Source of the DNA: Rhodobacter sp. CZR27
Lineage (GTDB): Bacteria > Pseudomonadota > Alphaproteobacteria > Rhodobacterales > Rhodobacteraceae
NCBI RefSeq assembly: GCF_002407205.1
Contig: NZ_CP023548.1
Coordinates: forward strand, 582,501 to 646,500
Direction: 5' to 3'
DNA: 64,000 bases
Shown here: positions 18,834-28,094 of the stretch, piece by piece
Position numbering within the stretch: position 1 is the stretch's first letter
Layout: each line of letters starts with the position of its first letter
Position numbers and translations under genes: made by a program
Notes under the pieces: generated by a model
Databases searched by the model: none
Seen by the model: the letters and a program-made list of their open reading frames with translations, nothing else
What the model was told of the DNA's origin: nothing

Positions 18834-21140
18834 ATGAGGACGAGTCGAAAGGCAACGGCGCAGCTCCTGCTGGGAACCGACGGGCCGGATCTTCTGACAG
18901 CTCTTGACGAGGATACCCTCGTCCTCGGCCTCGAGGGGAACGACACGATCACGAGCGGTTTCCAGCGCACCGTTATCGATGCCGGGGACGGCGACGATCT
19001 CATTACCCTTTATTCGCGCGGCGACAGCTTGCGGACGGAGCCAGCCATGGCCGTCGCCGCCCTGTCGGGAGGCGATGGCGCCGACCGGATCGAGGCGACT
19101 CTCGAGGCGCAGTCGCAAAGCGACGCGACGGTGCTGGTGAACGCCAAGGGCGGGTCCGGCGATGACGACATCTGGATCCTGGGCCAGGCGAGCAGCTACG
19201 GTGGCACGCGGTCGGTGGTGTCGCTGACGGCGACCGGAGGCGAGGGAACCAACCGGATCACCTTGAACGCCTACGCCGGCGACTACCGTCGCAACTTCGG
19301 GGTGGGCGGTGAGTTCGTCCTGACCAACAGCGTCGTCGGCGGAGACGATGCCGACGTCCTGTCGGCGTCGATGGTGTTCGATCAGACGGCCGAGCGCAGC
19401 TGGTCCCGGTCCTTCGTCGACGGCCGTGGCGGCGACGACGTGCTGTCGAGTTCCTTAACGGCGATCAACGGCCGTGGCGTGATCGGTCTGAGCGAGGTGC
19501 GGGCTGGCTCGGGCGCCGACGAGGTCTGGGCACGCCTCGGCGTCACCGGCAACGAACTGGGCGGCCTGACCCGGATGATCGTGGACGGCGGCAGCGGAGA
19601 TGACCGCCTCGATGTTGGTCAGGTAGGCCACAACGGCGCGCTGCGCGTCACCCTGCACGAGAAGTTCGTGACCCGGATCCGCGCGGACGCGGGCAACGAC
19701 AGGGTCGAGAGCTTCGCAAGCCACGTCGCAGCCGTGTCGGCCCGGTCGCTTCAGATCATCGATGCCGGCGAGGGAAACGACGCGGTCACCGCACGGCTGG
19801 ATCTGACCACGAGCAGGACGGACGACATCGACTACGGGAGCGTCCACGGCGCCTTCGTGCTGGATGGCGGGACCGGCAACGACCGGCTCTCCGCCGTGGC
19901 CGATCTGTCGGCGATCGACCCATACGGCGGCAGCACCTCGGGACGCGTGCGCCTGTTCGCCGACCTGCGCGGCGGCGCGGGGAACGACGAGCTGACGGTG
20001 GACTTCGGGATCGATGCCATGCTGACCGGCCACCGCTTCGCCTCGACCCTCGACGGCGGCGCGGGGCACGACCTGATGACCGTGACAACCCGCGGCGGCG
20101 ATCGCGGCCTGCACGTCCTGTCCGGAGGCGACGGCAACGACAATCTGAGCGTGGCGGTGCGGGACGCCGACAGCGCGATCAGGCTGAGCGGCGGCGCTGG
20201 AAACGACAGCCTCTCGACCTCGATCATTGCACGAGGGCGGGCGCAGGAGTTCGGCCTGATCACGGCGCAGGGCGGCCGGGGCGACGACGTGATCGACAAC
20301 GTGGCGCTGATCGGCCCCGGCTCCGGCGCCAAGTCGGCCTACCGGTTCGAGGGGGGCGGGGGCAACGACCGGGTTGAGTCCCGGACCGAGTTCTTCGGGG
20401 GTGCCGCGGGAGGTTTCAGCCATGCCGAGGGCCTGTCGGGCGGGACGGGCGACGATGTGCTCGCGGCGTCGGTTGGACCCTATGTCGAGCGGACCAGCTG
20501 GCCCGACCTCGGCATCGCCCGCTTCGCCCTGGCGCTAGCGGGCGGAGATGGCGCCGACACCCTTTTCGCCGTGACGGCACACGGCTGGTCGGAGGACAGC
20601 GAGTCGCGCATCGTCATGGACGGCGGCGCAGGCGACGACCGGCTCGAGGCCGTCTACACCGGCCAGGGCACCAACATTCTCCGCCTGACCGGCGGCACCG
20701 GCGACGACTTCCTCACCCTCTACAACGGCATGACGGTGGTGAGCGATGTCTGGACCCGGCTTCCGACACCCGGAGGCGGCTCGGTCTTGGGCGGTTCGGG
20801 CGACGACACGCTGGGCGGTTGGGGCGGCGAGATCCTTGCGACCGGCGGTGCGGGGGTGGACACCTTCCTCTTTGATCCCGCTGCGCAGGGCGAGATGCGG
20901 ATCACCGACTTCGACGGCGCGGCCGAGCGCATCCGCTTCTCGATCCGGGAGCACCCGGATTCGATCTATTCGGATCCGAGCGAAAGCTGGGAGAATGCGG
21001 TCATAACCGGCGTGGAGGACACCGGTCCCGGGGGCGACGTCATCGTCCGCTTCGTCAGCGGCGCCGTTCTTGTTATCGAGGGCTACGGGACGGGCGCTGT
21101 CACGGACATTTCCGGCATCGTGGACTATCCGCTCATCTAG
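18834..21140 (+). CDS. Large RTX-like glycine-rich repeat protein, probably secreted
   Basis: A 768-residue acidic protein made of degenerate calcium-binding RTX-type repeats of the form G-G-x-G-x-D-x-L, such as GGTGNDRL, GGAGNDSL, GGAGDDRL and GGTGDDFL, spaced about 50 residues apart with beta-rich stretches between. No signal peptide is present, and the C-terminus (GGAGVDTFLFDP, then RITDFDGAAERIRF) resembles the M10/serralysin-type C-terminal region that directs type I secretion. ATG at 18834 is used, with GAGG 7 nt upstream. No secretion genes are nearby. The stop TAG lies inside the CTAG that forms the left target site of the IS block, so the true C-terminus may have been changed by the insertion. 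No catalytic domain was recognised. Confidence 0.85.
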   Translation: MRTSRKATAQLLLGTDGPDLLTALDEDTLVLGLEGNDTITSGFQRTVIDAGDGDDLITLYSRGDSLRTEPAMAVAALSGGDGADRIEATLEAQSQSDATVLVNAKGGSGDDDIWILGQASSYGGTRSVVSLTATGGEGTNRITLNAYAGDYRRNFGVGGEFVLTNSVVGGDDADVLSASMVFDQTAERSWSRSFVDGRGGDDVLSSSLTAINGRGVIGLSEVRAGSGADEVWARLGVTGNELGGLTRMIVDGGSGDDRLDVGQVGHNGALRVTLHEKFVTRIRADAGNDRVESFASHVAAVSARSLQIIDAGEGNDAVTARLDLTTSRTDDIDYGSVHGAFVLDGGTGNDRLSAVADLSAIDPYGGSTSGRVRLFADLRGGAGNDELTVDFGIDAMLTGHRFASTLDGGAGHDLMTVTTRGGDRGLHVLSGGDGNDNLSVAVRDADSAIRLSGGAGNDSLSTSIIARGRAQEFGLITAQGGRGDDVIDNVALIGPGSGAKSAYRFEGGGGNDRVESRTEFFGGAAGGFSHAEGLSGGTGDDVLAASVGPYVERTSWPDLGIARFALALAGGDGADTLFAVTAHGWSEDSESRIVMDGGAGDDRLEAVYTGQGTNILRLTGGTGDDFLTLYNGMTVVSDVWTRLPTPGGGSVLGGSGDDTLGGWGGEILATGGAGVDTFLFDPAAQGEMRITDFDGAAERIRFSIREHPDSIYSDPSESWENAVITGVEDTGPGGDVIVRFVSGAVLVIEGYGTGAVTDISGIVDYPLI

Positions 21141-21235
21141 GCTCCAGACTCATTGAGTTTCAGAGCCAGAACAAGACGGTTGCTGCGAGGGCCATAGCGG
21201 AGAAGAAGGTTTCCGGGCATCGGTCGTATCGGGTG
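21141..21235 (-). pseudogene. IS427-type transposase, 3' terminal fragment
   Basis: Reading leftward it encodes the end of an IS5/IS427-group transposase (YDRCPETFFSAMALAATVLF) followed by the terminal repeat. It is cut at 21235 by another IS5-type element. Compare the fuller copy ending at 29583. Confidence 0.75.
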
Positions 21236-21301
21236 GGCATTGTTGCAGAACTTCCGCCCGGAAGGATCCACATCACGACTCCATGGCGTTAGACGGGAAG
21301 C

Positions 21302-22139
21302 ATGACGAAGCCTGCACGCCCCCGCCATCGCACGACGAACTGGCCACCTACAACCAGGCGCTCCGGAGGCGCGGGTCGCTGCTGATCTGGCTGGACAGGG
21401 AGATGGCCTGGCTCGCGCCACCTGAGGGCAGGCCTGGGCGGCCGCCGCTGTTCTCGGATGCGGCGATCCAGTTCTGCCTGTCGATCAAGGGTGAAGGGCG
21501 CCCGGAAAACGGTCCTGAGGACCGTTTTCAGCCCTGAACGGGCGGAGCCCTGGGGCGCAGGGCCGGCGCCAAAGGCGCAAGGTGCATCTGGCCATGGATG
21601 GGACCACGTCCGACATCCGCGCCGTCGAGTTCACCCCCAGCCGCGACGGCGACAGCCCTGTCCTGCCCGAGCTGCTGGACCAGATCCCCGAGGATGAGGA
21701 GATCGGCACCGTGACCGGCGACGGCGCCTATGACACGCGACGCTGCCACACGGCCATCGTCGAGCGCCGCGCCACAGCCGTCATACTGATCCGCAGGAAC
21801 GGCCGACCATGGAAGGAAGATGGCCCCGCCGCCCGGGCCGGAAACGAGACCCTGCGCGCCACCCGTCACTATGGCCGGGCGTTCTGGAAGCGATGGACGG
21901 GCTACCACGCCCGCAGCCGGATCGAGGCGAAGATGCCCTCGCCGGTTCGCTCGAACCGGTGGCGCTCACCGGCTCGGCTCAAGGCCTTAGGTGAACGCAT
22001 CATGGCGTTCGCCACTGTCTCTCGGACCAATGGCGTTCCAATGGCTCACCCCCGACCGTCAGACCGCCGAGATCCACATCCGCGTCGCTCTCATGAACCG
22101 CTTCAACGCCCTCGGCACCGCCGAGATCGTCCGCGTTGA
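21302..22139 (+). pseudogene. IS5-family transposase, decayed, with palindromic insertion and internal deletion
   Basis: Pieces of an IS5-family DDE transposase in shifting frames: LRRRGSLLIWLDREMAWLAP, GRPGRPPLFSDAAIQFCLSI, then after a gap HLAMDGTTSDIRAVEFTPSR, LPELLDQIPEDEEIGTVTGD and FWKRWTGYHARSRIEAKM. At 21488-21549 foreign sequence with a strong palindrome replaces the start of the VLF-G-LRQ block, and the following 250 bp or so, including the first catalytic Asp region, are missing. Further indels occur near 21935-22020. Inactive. A second copy with the same insertion lies at 33636-34176. Confidence 0.8.
21505..21529. repeat. Palindromic micro-insertion core in IS5 transposase
   Basis: Perfect 11-bp arms GAAAACGGTCC and GGACCGTTTTC around loop TGA, with outer arms AGGGC and GCCCT in the flanks. 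It sits directly after the codons for FCLSIK, where the family continues VLF-G. The inserted sequence introduces a stop (DRFQP-stop). Confidence 0.8.
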
Positions 22140-22324
22140 TGAGCGACAACCAAGTTGTCCGACACCGTCAGGCAAGTTGGCCGCTGGGTTGAGCCGGAGG
22201 ACGGGCGTAGCCCGTCCCGGAGGCTGAACCCAGCGGCTGGCCCTCGTTTCGGGGGAGAAGGGTGGGTGCTGGCCGCTGCGGGCCGGTAGGATCGGGATCT
22301 CTGCGTCCAAACGGAGATCCGACC

Positions 22325-23833
22325 GTGCCGGGCAAACCCGTCACCGACCAGCAATTGAGAGTCTACATGACCGACCGTCTCCAGCACAGCCAGCGTGTCG
22401 CCGCCGCCCGCGCCGGCTTCAGCGAGCGCACCGCCCGCCGCATCGATGCCGATCCGCGCCTTCCCTCGCAACGTCCGGCCCCCCGGGGCCGCACCGTGCC
22501 CGACCCGCTCGAGGCGGTGTGGGAGCCGGTGCTGCTGCCGATCCTCGCGCGTGATCCGGCCGTTCAGGCCGTGACCCTGCTGCGGCACCTTCAGATGAGC
22601 GACCCGGAGGCTTTCCCGGACGACCGCGTGCGCCGGACGCTCGAGCGGCGCGTCCGCGACTGGCGTGCCCTGAACGGCCCCGAGCGCGACGTGATCTTCC
22701 GTCAGACGCCCGAGCCCGGCCGGATGGCCCTGTCGGACTTCACCGATGCGAACGAACTCTGCGTGACGATCGCGGGGCAGCCGCTGGAGCAGCGCCTCTA
22801 CCACTTCGTCCTGGCCTACAGCGGCTGGGAACATGCCGCCGTGGTGCTGGGCGGCGAGAGCTTCCCGGCGCTGGCCGAGAACCTCCAGAACGCACTCTGG
22901 ACCCTTGGCGGCGTCCCGCACGAGCACCGAACCGACAGCCTGTCCGCAGCTTACCGGAACCTCGACACCGAAGCGGCGGCCGATGTCACCAGCCGCTATC
23001 AGGCGTTCTGCGCCCACTACGGCATGCTCGCCAGCCGCAACAACCCGGGCGAGGCGCACGAGAACGGATCGGTCGAGGCCCACAACAACCACCTGAAGGT
23101 CGCCCTCGACCAGGCCCTGATCCTGCGTGGCTCCCGCGACTTCGCCGATCTCGCCAGCTGGCGCCGCTTCGTCGATGAACTGGTCGCCCGACGCAACCGC
23201 CGGCGCGAGTCCGCGGTGCGCATCGAGATGGCGGCGCTCAGGCCGCTGCCGGCCCGGCGCACCACAGACTTCACCGAAGTGGTCGCGCGGGTCACGAAGA
23301 CCGGGGGCTTTCTGGTCCACCAGGTCTTCTACTCGGCACCCTCGCAGCTGATCGGCAAGCGCCTGCGGGTCCATGTCTACGACGACCGGATCGAGGCCTT
23401 TCTCGGAGCGACCCCTGTCGTCACGCACCCCCGCCGTCGCGGCCGCGATGACGGCGCCCGCGTCCACTGCGTCAACTATCGCCCTGTCATCCACGCCCTG
23501 CGCCGCAAGCCGCAGGCGCTGGCCGGTTCCGTTTACCGCGACGGCCTGTTCCCGCGATCGGAATACGCCGAGGCCTGGGTTGCGTTGTCCGCCGCCTTGC
23601 CGCGCCGCGACGCCTGCCGTCGCATGGTCGATCTGCTGTGGCTTGCCCATGCGGAGGGCTGCGAGGCTGAACTGGCCGCGCTGATTGCCCACACCCTCGG
23701 TCATGGCGAATTGCCCGAAGCCCATGCGCTAAGGAGCAAGCTGGAGCCGCGTCGGCGCGAGCTGCCCGACGACACGCCCGTCAACCTCACCGATCTGGCC
23801 CGCTTCGACGAGCTGCTGGAGGCGCGCGCATGA
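22325..23833 (+). CDS. istA: IS21-family transposase IstA
   Basis: A 502-residue DDE transposase. An N-terminal helix-turn-helix (SQRVAAARAGFSERTARRI) is followed by the integrase-type core, in which LSDFTDANELCV, HRTDSLSAAYRN and AHENGSVEAHNNHLK hold the acidic residues. The C-terminal part is basic. GTG at 22325 has GGAG 8 nt upstream and gives the usual PGKPVTDQQLRVYM opening. It overlaps istB by four bases (ATGA), the standard IS21 arrangement. Intact and possibly active with IstB. Confidence 0.93.
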   Translation: MPGKPVTDQQLRVYMTDRLQHSQRVAAARAGFSERTARRIDADPRLPSQRPAPRGRTVPDPLEAVWEPVLLPILARDPAVQAVTLLRHLQMSDPEAFPDDRVRRTLERRVRDWRALNGPERDVIFRQTPEPGRMALSDFTDANELCVTIAGQPLEQRLYHFVLAYSGWEHAAVVLGGESFPALAENLQNALWTLGGVPHEHRTDSLSAAYRNLDTEAAADVTSRYQAFCAHYGMLASRNNPGEAHENGSVEAHNNHLKVALDQALILRGSRDFADLASWRRFVDELVARRNRRRESAVRIEMAALRPLPARRTTDFTEVVARVTKTGGFLVHQVFYSAPSQLIGKRLRVHVYDDRIEAFLGATPVVTHPRRRGRDDGARVHCVNYRPVIHALRRKPQALAGSVYRDGLFPRSEYAEAWVALSAALPRRDACRRMVDLLWLAHAEGCEAELAALIAHTLGHGELPEAHALRSKLEPRRRELPDDTPVNLTDLARFDELLEARA

Positions 23834-24693
23834 CCGCCGCTGCCCCGCACCCCGTCGATGTGCATGCGTTGCCCGCCATGCTCACGGCTCTGCGCCTGCC
23901 CAGCATCCAGCGCCACTGGCCGATGCTCGCCGAGCGTGCCGACGCCGAGGGCTGGCCCGCCTCGCGCTTCCTCGCAGCCCTGGCCGAGGTCGAGCTCGCC
24001 GATCGCGATGCCCGCCGCATCCAGCGCCATCTGCAGCAGTCCGAACTTCCCGGCGGCAAGACGCTGGCAACGCTTGACTTCAAGGCGCTGTCCGGCGTGA
24101 CCCGGGCCCGCATCGAGGCGTTGGCCGCCGGGGATTGGGTTGAGACCGGCGCCAATCTCATCGCCATCGGCAACTCGGGCGCCGGCAAGAGCCACGTTCT
24201 CTGTGCCATCGGCCATGCCCTCGTCGAGGCCGGCAAGCGCGTCCTCTACACCCCCACCACCGACATCGTGCAGAGGCTGCAGGCCGCGCGCCGCGACCTC
24301 GTCCTTGAGGCCGCCCTCGCGAAGCTCGACAAATTCGACCTGATTATCCTCGACGACATCACCTACGCCCAGAAGGACCAGGCCGAGAGCTCGGTGCTCT
24401 TCGAGCTCATCGCCCGGCGCTACGAGACCAGAAGCCTCGCCATCGCCGCCAACCAGCCCTTCAGCGCCTGGAACCGCGTCTTCCCCGATCAGGCCATGAC
24501 CGTCGCCGCCATCGACCGGCTGGTTCACCACGCGACCATCCTCGAGATGAACGGCGAGAGCTTCCGCCGACGCGCCGCCGCACGACGCCGATCCACGGAG
24601 CCTGTCGCTGCGCCGACAACCTCCAGCGACAACATCGGCGTCGAAGCCACCGACAACATCAACGACAAGCAGAGGGAGATCAGCGCCGACTAA
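23830..24693 (+). CDS. istB: IS21-family helper ATPase IstB
   Basis: A 287-residue AAA+ ATPase that regulates IstA and target choice. Walker A is GNSGAGKS (Lys120) and Walker B is LIILDDI; sensor-like residues follow in SLAIAANQPFSAWN. The N-terminal helical part (MLTALRLPSIQRHWPMLAER) is the IstA-interacting region. The C-terminal 40 residues are rich in Asp, Asn and Thr and poorly conserved. Full length with no defects. Confidence 0.94.
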   Translation: MTAAAPHPVDVHALPAMLTALRLPSIQRHWPMLAERADAEGWPASRFLAALAEVELADRDARRIQRHLQQSELPGGKTLATLDFKALSGVTRARIEALAAGDWVETGANLIAIGNSGAGKSHVLCAIGHALVEAGKRVLYTPTTDIVQRLQAARRDLVLEAALAKLDKFDLIILDDITYAQKDQAESSVLFELIARRYETRSLAIAANQPFSAWNRVFPDQAMTVAAIDRLVHHATILEMNGESFRRRAAARRRSTEPVAAPTTSSDNIGVEATDNINDKQREISAD

Positions 24694-24833
24694 CACCAAC
24701 GACCGCAGCGGTCAAAACCGGCCATCCTGGTTGTCGGTCACGGCCAAGGAGGTTGACGCTCTACACCGCGTCGCCTGACGTCCCGGGGGGAAAGGGGAAG
24801 TCACGCCTCAAGGCGGCTTTCTGCAACAACGCC

Positions 24834-24913
24834 CTATGTCGACCTCGAAGACCGCATCCCGGCCGGGCATCCGCTGCGCAAGATCCGGCAGGTGGTCAAC
24901 GAAGCCCTCGCAA
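24834..24913 (+). pseudogene. Fragment of another transposase N-terminus
   Basis: About 27 codons, YVDLEDRIPAGHPLRKIRQV followed by VNEALA, match the start of an IS5/IS1182-like transposase (the LEDRIPxxHPLRxI block). Both ends are cut by neighbouring IS elements. Confidence 0.6.
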
Positions 24914-25965
24914 GGGCTCTGTTGCACAAATCGGGTGAGGGATTTATCTTGTGAATCCAGCATGGTAGCTGGAGGGCATGAGCAGACCGACACCCCCGAC
25001 CTACAAGACCCGGAACTGGCCAAGCTACAACGGAGCGCTGAAGCGCCGCGGCTCGCTGACGATCTGGTTCGATCCCGCCATGACTTGGGAAGCCGCGCCA
25101 ACGGGCAAGCGTGGACGGCAGCCCGCCTATGGTGATGCCGCCATCCAAACCTGCCTGACGATGAAGGTGCTATTCGGCATGGCGCTGCGCCAGACCACAG
25201 GGTTCGTCGAGAGCCTGCTGCGGCTGATCGGTCTGGATTGGGCGGTGCCAGACTTCAGCACGCTGTCGCGCCGCCAGAAGACCCTGAAGGTGAACATTCC
25301 CTACCGCGGTTCGGACGGCCCGCTTCATTTGCTGGTCGACAGCACCGGGATCAAGGTTGAAGGTGAAGGCGAGTGGAACGCCCGTAAGCACGGCGGCTCA
25401 AAGCGGCGCGTCTGGCGCAAGATCCACATCGGAATTGACGAGAAATCCCTGGAAATCCGGGCCGCCGAGTTCACCACCAGCGAAGTGGGCGATGCGCCCA
25501 TGCTGCCCGAGTTGCTCGACCAGATCCCGGTCGGGCAAGAGATCGCCACTGTCACCGCCGACGGCGCCTTCGACACCCGCAAGTGCCACAACGCCATCGC
25601 CGCCCGCGGTGCCGCCGCGGTCATTCCGCCCCGCAAGAACGCCAAACCATGGAAGCCAGACACCGCCGGAGCGATCGCTCGCAACGAAATCCTGCGCACA
25701 TCCAAGCGCGTCGGCAAGACAATCTGGCGACGATGGAGCGGTTATCATCGACGAAGCCGGGCAGAGACCAAGATGCACTGCATCAAGTTGCTTGGGCAGC
25801 GCCTCTCCGCTCGGGACTTCGATCGTCAGGTTGCAGAGTTCCAGGTCCGTGTCGCTGTCCTGAACGGTTTCACGGCCCTCGGCACGCCCATCACAGAGGT
25901 CGCAGGATAGGTCCGTCCAGGGAAAGGGGAACTCCGTCCCTCACCCGATTTGTGCAACAGAGCCC
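24914..25965 (+). mobile_element. IS5-family element, complete
   Basis: Nearly 30-bp perfect terminal inverted repeats begin GGGCTCTGTTGCACAAATCG at the left and end with its complement at the right. They surround one intact transposase. No target duplication was found; left flank is a transposase fragment and right flank a broken AAA+ gene, so the element sits on a rearrangement junction. Confidence 0.9.
24978..25910 (+). CDS. IS5-family transposase, intact
   Basis: A 310-residue DDE transposase. The N-terminal block RRGSLTIWFDPAMTWEAAP is followed by GRQPAYGDAAIQTCLTMKVL, LLVDSTGIKVEGEGEWNARK (first Asp), VTADGAFDTRKCH (second Asp) and YHRRSRAETKMHCIKLLG (Glu). Its uninterrupted TMKVLFGMALRQTTGFVESL stretch shows what the palindrome-bearing relatives at 21.5 and 33.9 kb have lost. 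No stops or shifts; likely functional. Confidence 0.94.
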   Translation: MSRPTPPTYKTRNWPSYNGALKRRGSLTIWFDPAMTWEAAPTGKRGRQPAYGDAAIQTCLTMKVLFGMALRQTTGFVESLLRLIGLDWAVPDFSTLSRRQKTLKVNIPYRGSDGPLHLLVDSTGIKVEGEGEWNARKHGGSKRRVWRKIHIGIDEKSLEIRAAEFTTSEVGDAPMLPELLDQIPVGQEIATVTADGAFDTRKCHNAIAARGAAAVIPPRKNAKPWKPDTAGAIARNEILRTSKRVGKTIWRRWSGYHRRSRAETKMHCIKLLGQRLSARDFDRQVAEFQVRVAVLNGFTALGTPITEVAG

Positions 25966-26854
25966 AGCGCATCTCACGTCGGGCGGAAGCCATCAGCGCC
26001 TGCGCTACTCGGAAATCTCCGCTGAGTCGGCTGAGGCCCGAGGACAAAAAGCGGCTCGAGGTGCTGCGCGACGGCGTGGATCTGGTCGCACTGCCCTCGG
26101 CACATCGCGCGGACGAGATCGCGGCCGCCCTGCACGCAGAGATGCCCTGGATGGCCCCGGCGGTGGACCGGATCTGGCAGGATCTGCAGCAATCGGTTGA
26201 GCGTGGCGAACTCGGGACGCGCATCAGGCCTAAGCTGCTCGACGGCGCGCCGGGGATCGGCAAGAGCTATCTCGGGCGCCTGCTCGCAGGCCTGATCGGC
26301 GTGCCGGGCCCCATCTTTGAGGCCACCGTGGAGAACGCGAGCTTCGGGCTGGTCGGGTCGCAGCGCGGTTGGGGAAACGCCGCGCCTGGCAGGATGATCA
26401 ACCTCATCCTCGCTGAACTCGTCGGAAATCCGGTCATTATTGTCGACGAGGTGGAAAAGGCGGGCAACGCGGATTCGATCAAGGGTCACTGCTTTTTCCT
26501 GACCAACGCGCTCCTGCCACTGCTCGAGCCGGACTCGGCGGAACGCTGGAGCTGTCCCTACTTCGAAATCGCATTCGACATGAGGTGGGTCAGCTGGATC
26601 CTCGCCTCCAACGACTGGCGCGCGTTGCCGGCGCACCTGATCAGTCGCTGCCCGCCGATCCGGCTGGAGCGGCCGACGGTGCCGCACCTCCAGCAGTTCG
26701 CCCGGCACCAGGGCACCCGGCGAGGGCTGTCCGAGACCTCGATCGGGGCGATCTGCGAGGCCCTCGGCCGAGCCGCCGCCCGCGGCTACCTGCCGGATCT
26801 GCGTGCCGTGATCCGCATGCTCGACCGCGCCGAGCGGATGGAACGGCGCCCGCC
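25966..26854 (+). pseudogene. AAA+ ATPase gene fragment, both ends lost to IS elements
   Basis: About 290 residues of an AAA+ ATPase: Walker A GAPGIGKSYLGRL, SFGLVGSQRGWG, Walker B PVIIVDEVEKAGNA, SWILASNDWRALP as sensor, and a C-terminal helical lid ending at ERMERRPP where an IS3-type element begins. The core resembles the ATPase part of Lon-like proteins seen in Rhodobacterales. The 5' end is replaced by an IS5 element at 25965. It keeps an open frame but has lost its own start and stop; its original partner genes are gone. Confidence 0.75.
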
Positions 26855-27152
26855 TGTATCGACCCAGCGGAATCTGCACAGGTTAAGCCGCCAAGGCGAA
26901 TGCCTCGGCGGGGGTTTTCATGTCCAGCTCCTGATGCGGGCGGCGATGGTTGTAGAAAGCGATCCAGTCGCCGATGGCGCGTGCCGCGTGCTGGAGGCTG
27001 TCGAAGCGCTGGCGGTGAACGCACTGCTCCTTCAGGGTCCGGATCACGCGCTCGACCATGCCGTTCTGCTGCGGGCAATGCGGGGTGATGAACTCCTGCT
27101 TCAGGCCGTAGCTGCGGACGAGGGCCGTGTATTTGCGACTGGTGAAGAGTGA

Positions 27153-27186
27153 GCCATGGTGCCGCCACTGGTCCGAGGCCCATGGC
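27153..27186. repeat. Palindromic micro-insertion in IS3 transposase, type 1 copy 1
   Basis: 34 bp bounded by GCCATGG and CCATGGC, with CCACTGG in the centre. It interrupts the codons between RSDNG and FTSRKYT. It is the reverse-orientation copy of 27750-27783, differing at one base. Confidence 0.8.
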
Positions 27187-27749
27187 GAACGCCGTTGTCG
27201 GACCTCAGCAGGAACTCCTTCGTCACCCGGCCGAGTGTGCCGAACCGGTTGATCAGCGCGTGTTCCAACGCGCTCGCGGCCGTGGAGGCCTTGCCCGAGC
27301 GCGACAGGTGCCAGCCCAGAAGCTCGCGGGTATGGCAGTCGATCACCAGGGCGAGCGTGGCCCAGCCGTCGCGCCCGGCCCAGACCCGGCAGAGATCCGT
27401 GGACCAGCGCTCGTTGGGGGCCTGGGCCACCGAGGGCACCGCTTCTATCCTGGGTCGCATTCCGATCGGGCGCTTGCGGACCTGCCAGCCCTTGATCTGG
27501 AAGACCCGCTGCACCGTGTTCTTGTTGAAAGCCCAGAAGCCAGGCGACCGTGCGGTAGCCGAAGGACGGCTCCTGCTCGATCATGGCCTTGATCGGCTCG
27601 GCAAATCGTGGATCAACCTTCGGCGCAGCTTTCGTCGGCTTGTAGTACACGGTCCGCCGCGGCACGCCGAACCACGCACACAGCTTGGTCAGCGGCACCG
27701 TGATCCCATCGGCCAGAAGGCCCTGCTGGATGCTCTGGATCATTTCCTC

Positions 27750-27783
27750 GCCATGGGCCTCGGACCAGTGGCGGCTCCATGGC
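27750..27783. repeat. Palindromic micro-insertion in IS3 transposase, type 1 copy 2
   Basis: 34 bp bounded by GCCATGG and CCATGGC, centre CCAGTGG. It lies between LQALLDAAD and EEMIQSIQQ and shifts the frame by one. Inverted relative to the copy at 27153. Confidence 0.8.
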
Positions 27784-27929
27784 TCGATCCGCCGCATCCA
27801 GCAGGGCCTGGAGCTTTTTTCTCGCCCGCAGCTCCAGCATCGCCTCGCCATAGGCTTCCTGAAGGTCCTTCAGCTGCTTCTCGTACTGCTCGCGGATGTC
27901 GAGCGGGTTGGCGCGGAGCGCCATCTCCA

Positions 27930-27962
27930 GGGCTTACGCGGCCGCACTGCGGCCACGGTCCC
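27930..27962. repeat. Palindromic micro-insertion in IS3 transposase, type 2 copy 1
   Basis: 33 bp core on the minus strand with outer GGGACCGTGGC and GCCGCGTAAGCCC; inner stem GGCCGC with GCGGCC, loop AGT. It lies between DAKRGM and ALRANP. Same outer sequence as 28062-28094 but a different, still complementary, inner stem. Confidence 0.8.
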
Positions 27963-28061
27963 CTTCGATATCCATCCCCCGCTTGGCATCCTCGACCCAA
28001 CCCTCGATCTCGGAAGGCGAGAGATCATAGGACCGGCTGGCCTCGGCCACCGTCCTTGTTC

Positions 28062-28094
28062 GGGCTTACGCGGCGCCACTGGCGCCACGGTCCC
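28062..28094. repeat. Palindromic micro-insertion in IS3 transposase, type 2 copy 2
   Basis: 33 bp core, inner stem GGCGCC with GGCGCC and loop AGT; beyond it arms CTTGT and ACAAG close a 47-nt hairpin. It interrupts EIIQG and TVAEAS and shifts the frame by one. Confidence 0.8.

Larger units (their letters stand above)
22140..24740 (+). mobile_element. IS21-family element, complete
   Basis: Ends TGAGCGACAACCA (22140-22152) and TGGTTGTCGGTCA (24728-24740) are inverted with one mismatch and bracket overlapping istA and istB genes. It is inserted at the 3' end of the surrounding IS5 transposase. The five bases GTTGA occur just left of the element and again 15 bp past its right end, so the true right boundary may lie slightly further out. 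Confidence 0.88.
21236..24833 (+). mobile_element. IS5-family (IS903-like) element containing a nested IS21
   Basis: Terminal inverted repeats GGCATTGTTGCAGAA (21236-21250) and TTCTGCAACAACGCC (24819-24833) match with one mismatch. Between them is a decayed IS5-family transposase, and near its 3' end a complete IS21 element (22140-24740). The order shows that the IS21 came in later. The left end sits in an IS427 fragment. Confidence 0.75.

Noticed and set aside
22103..23725. A 540-codon minus-strand frame opposite istA
   Set aside because: Antisense of the IS21 transposase.
27528..27530. A programmed frameshift between orfA and orfB of the IS3 element
   Set aside because: It lies far downstream of the usual orfA/orfB junction and is a single extra base in a short run, more like a mutation.
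27153..28094. A CRISPR-like array, because of short repeated palindromes
   Set aside because: Spacing is irregular, units fall in two types in mixed orientation, and the sequence between them is transposase coding; no cas genes are near.
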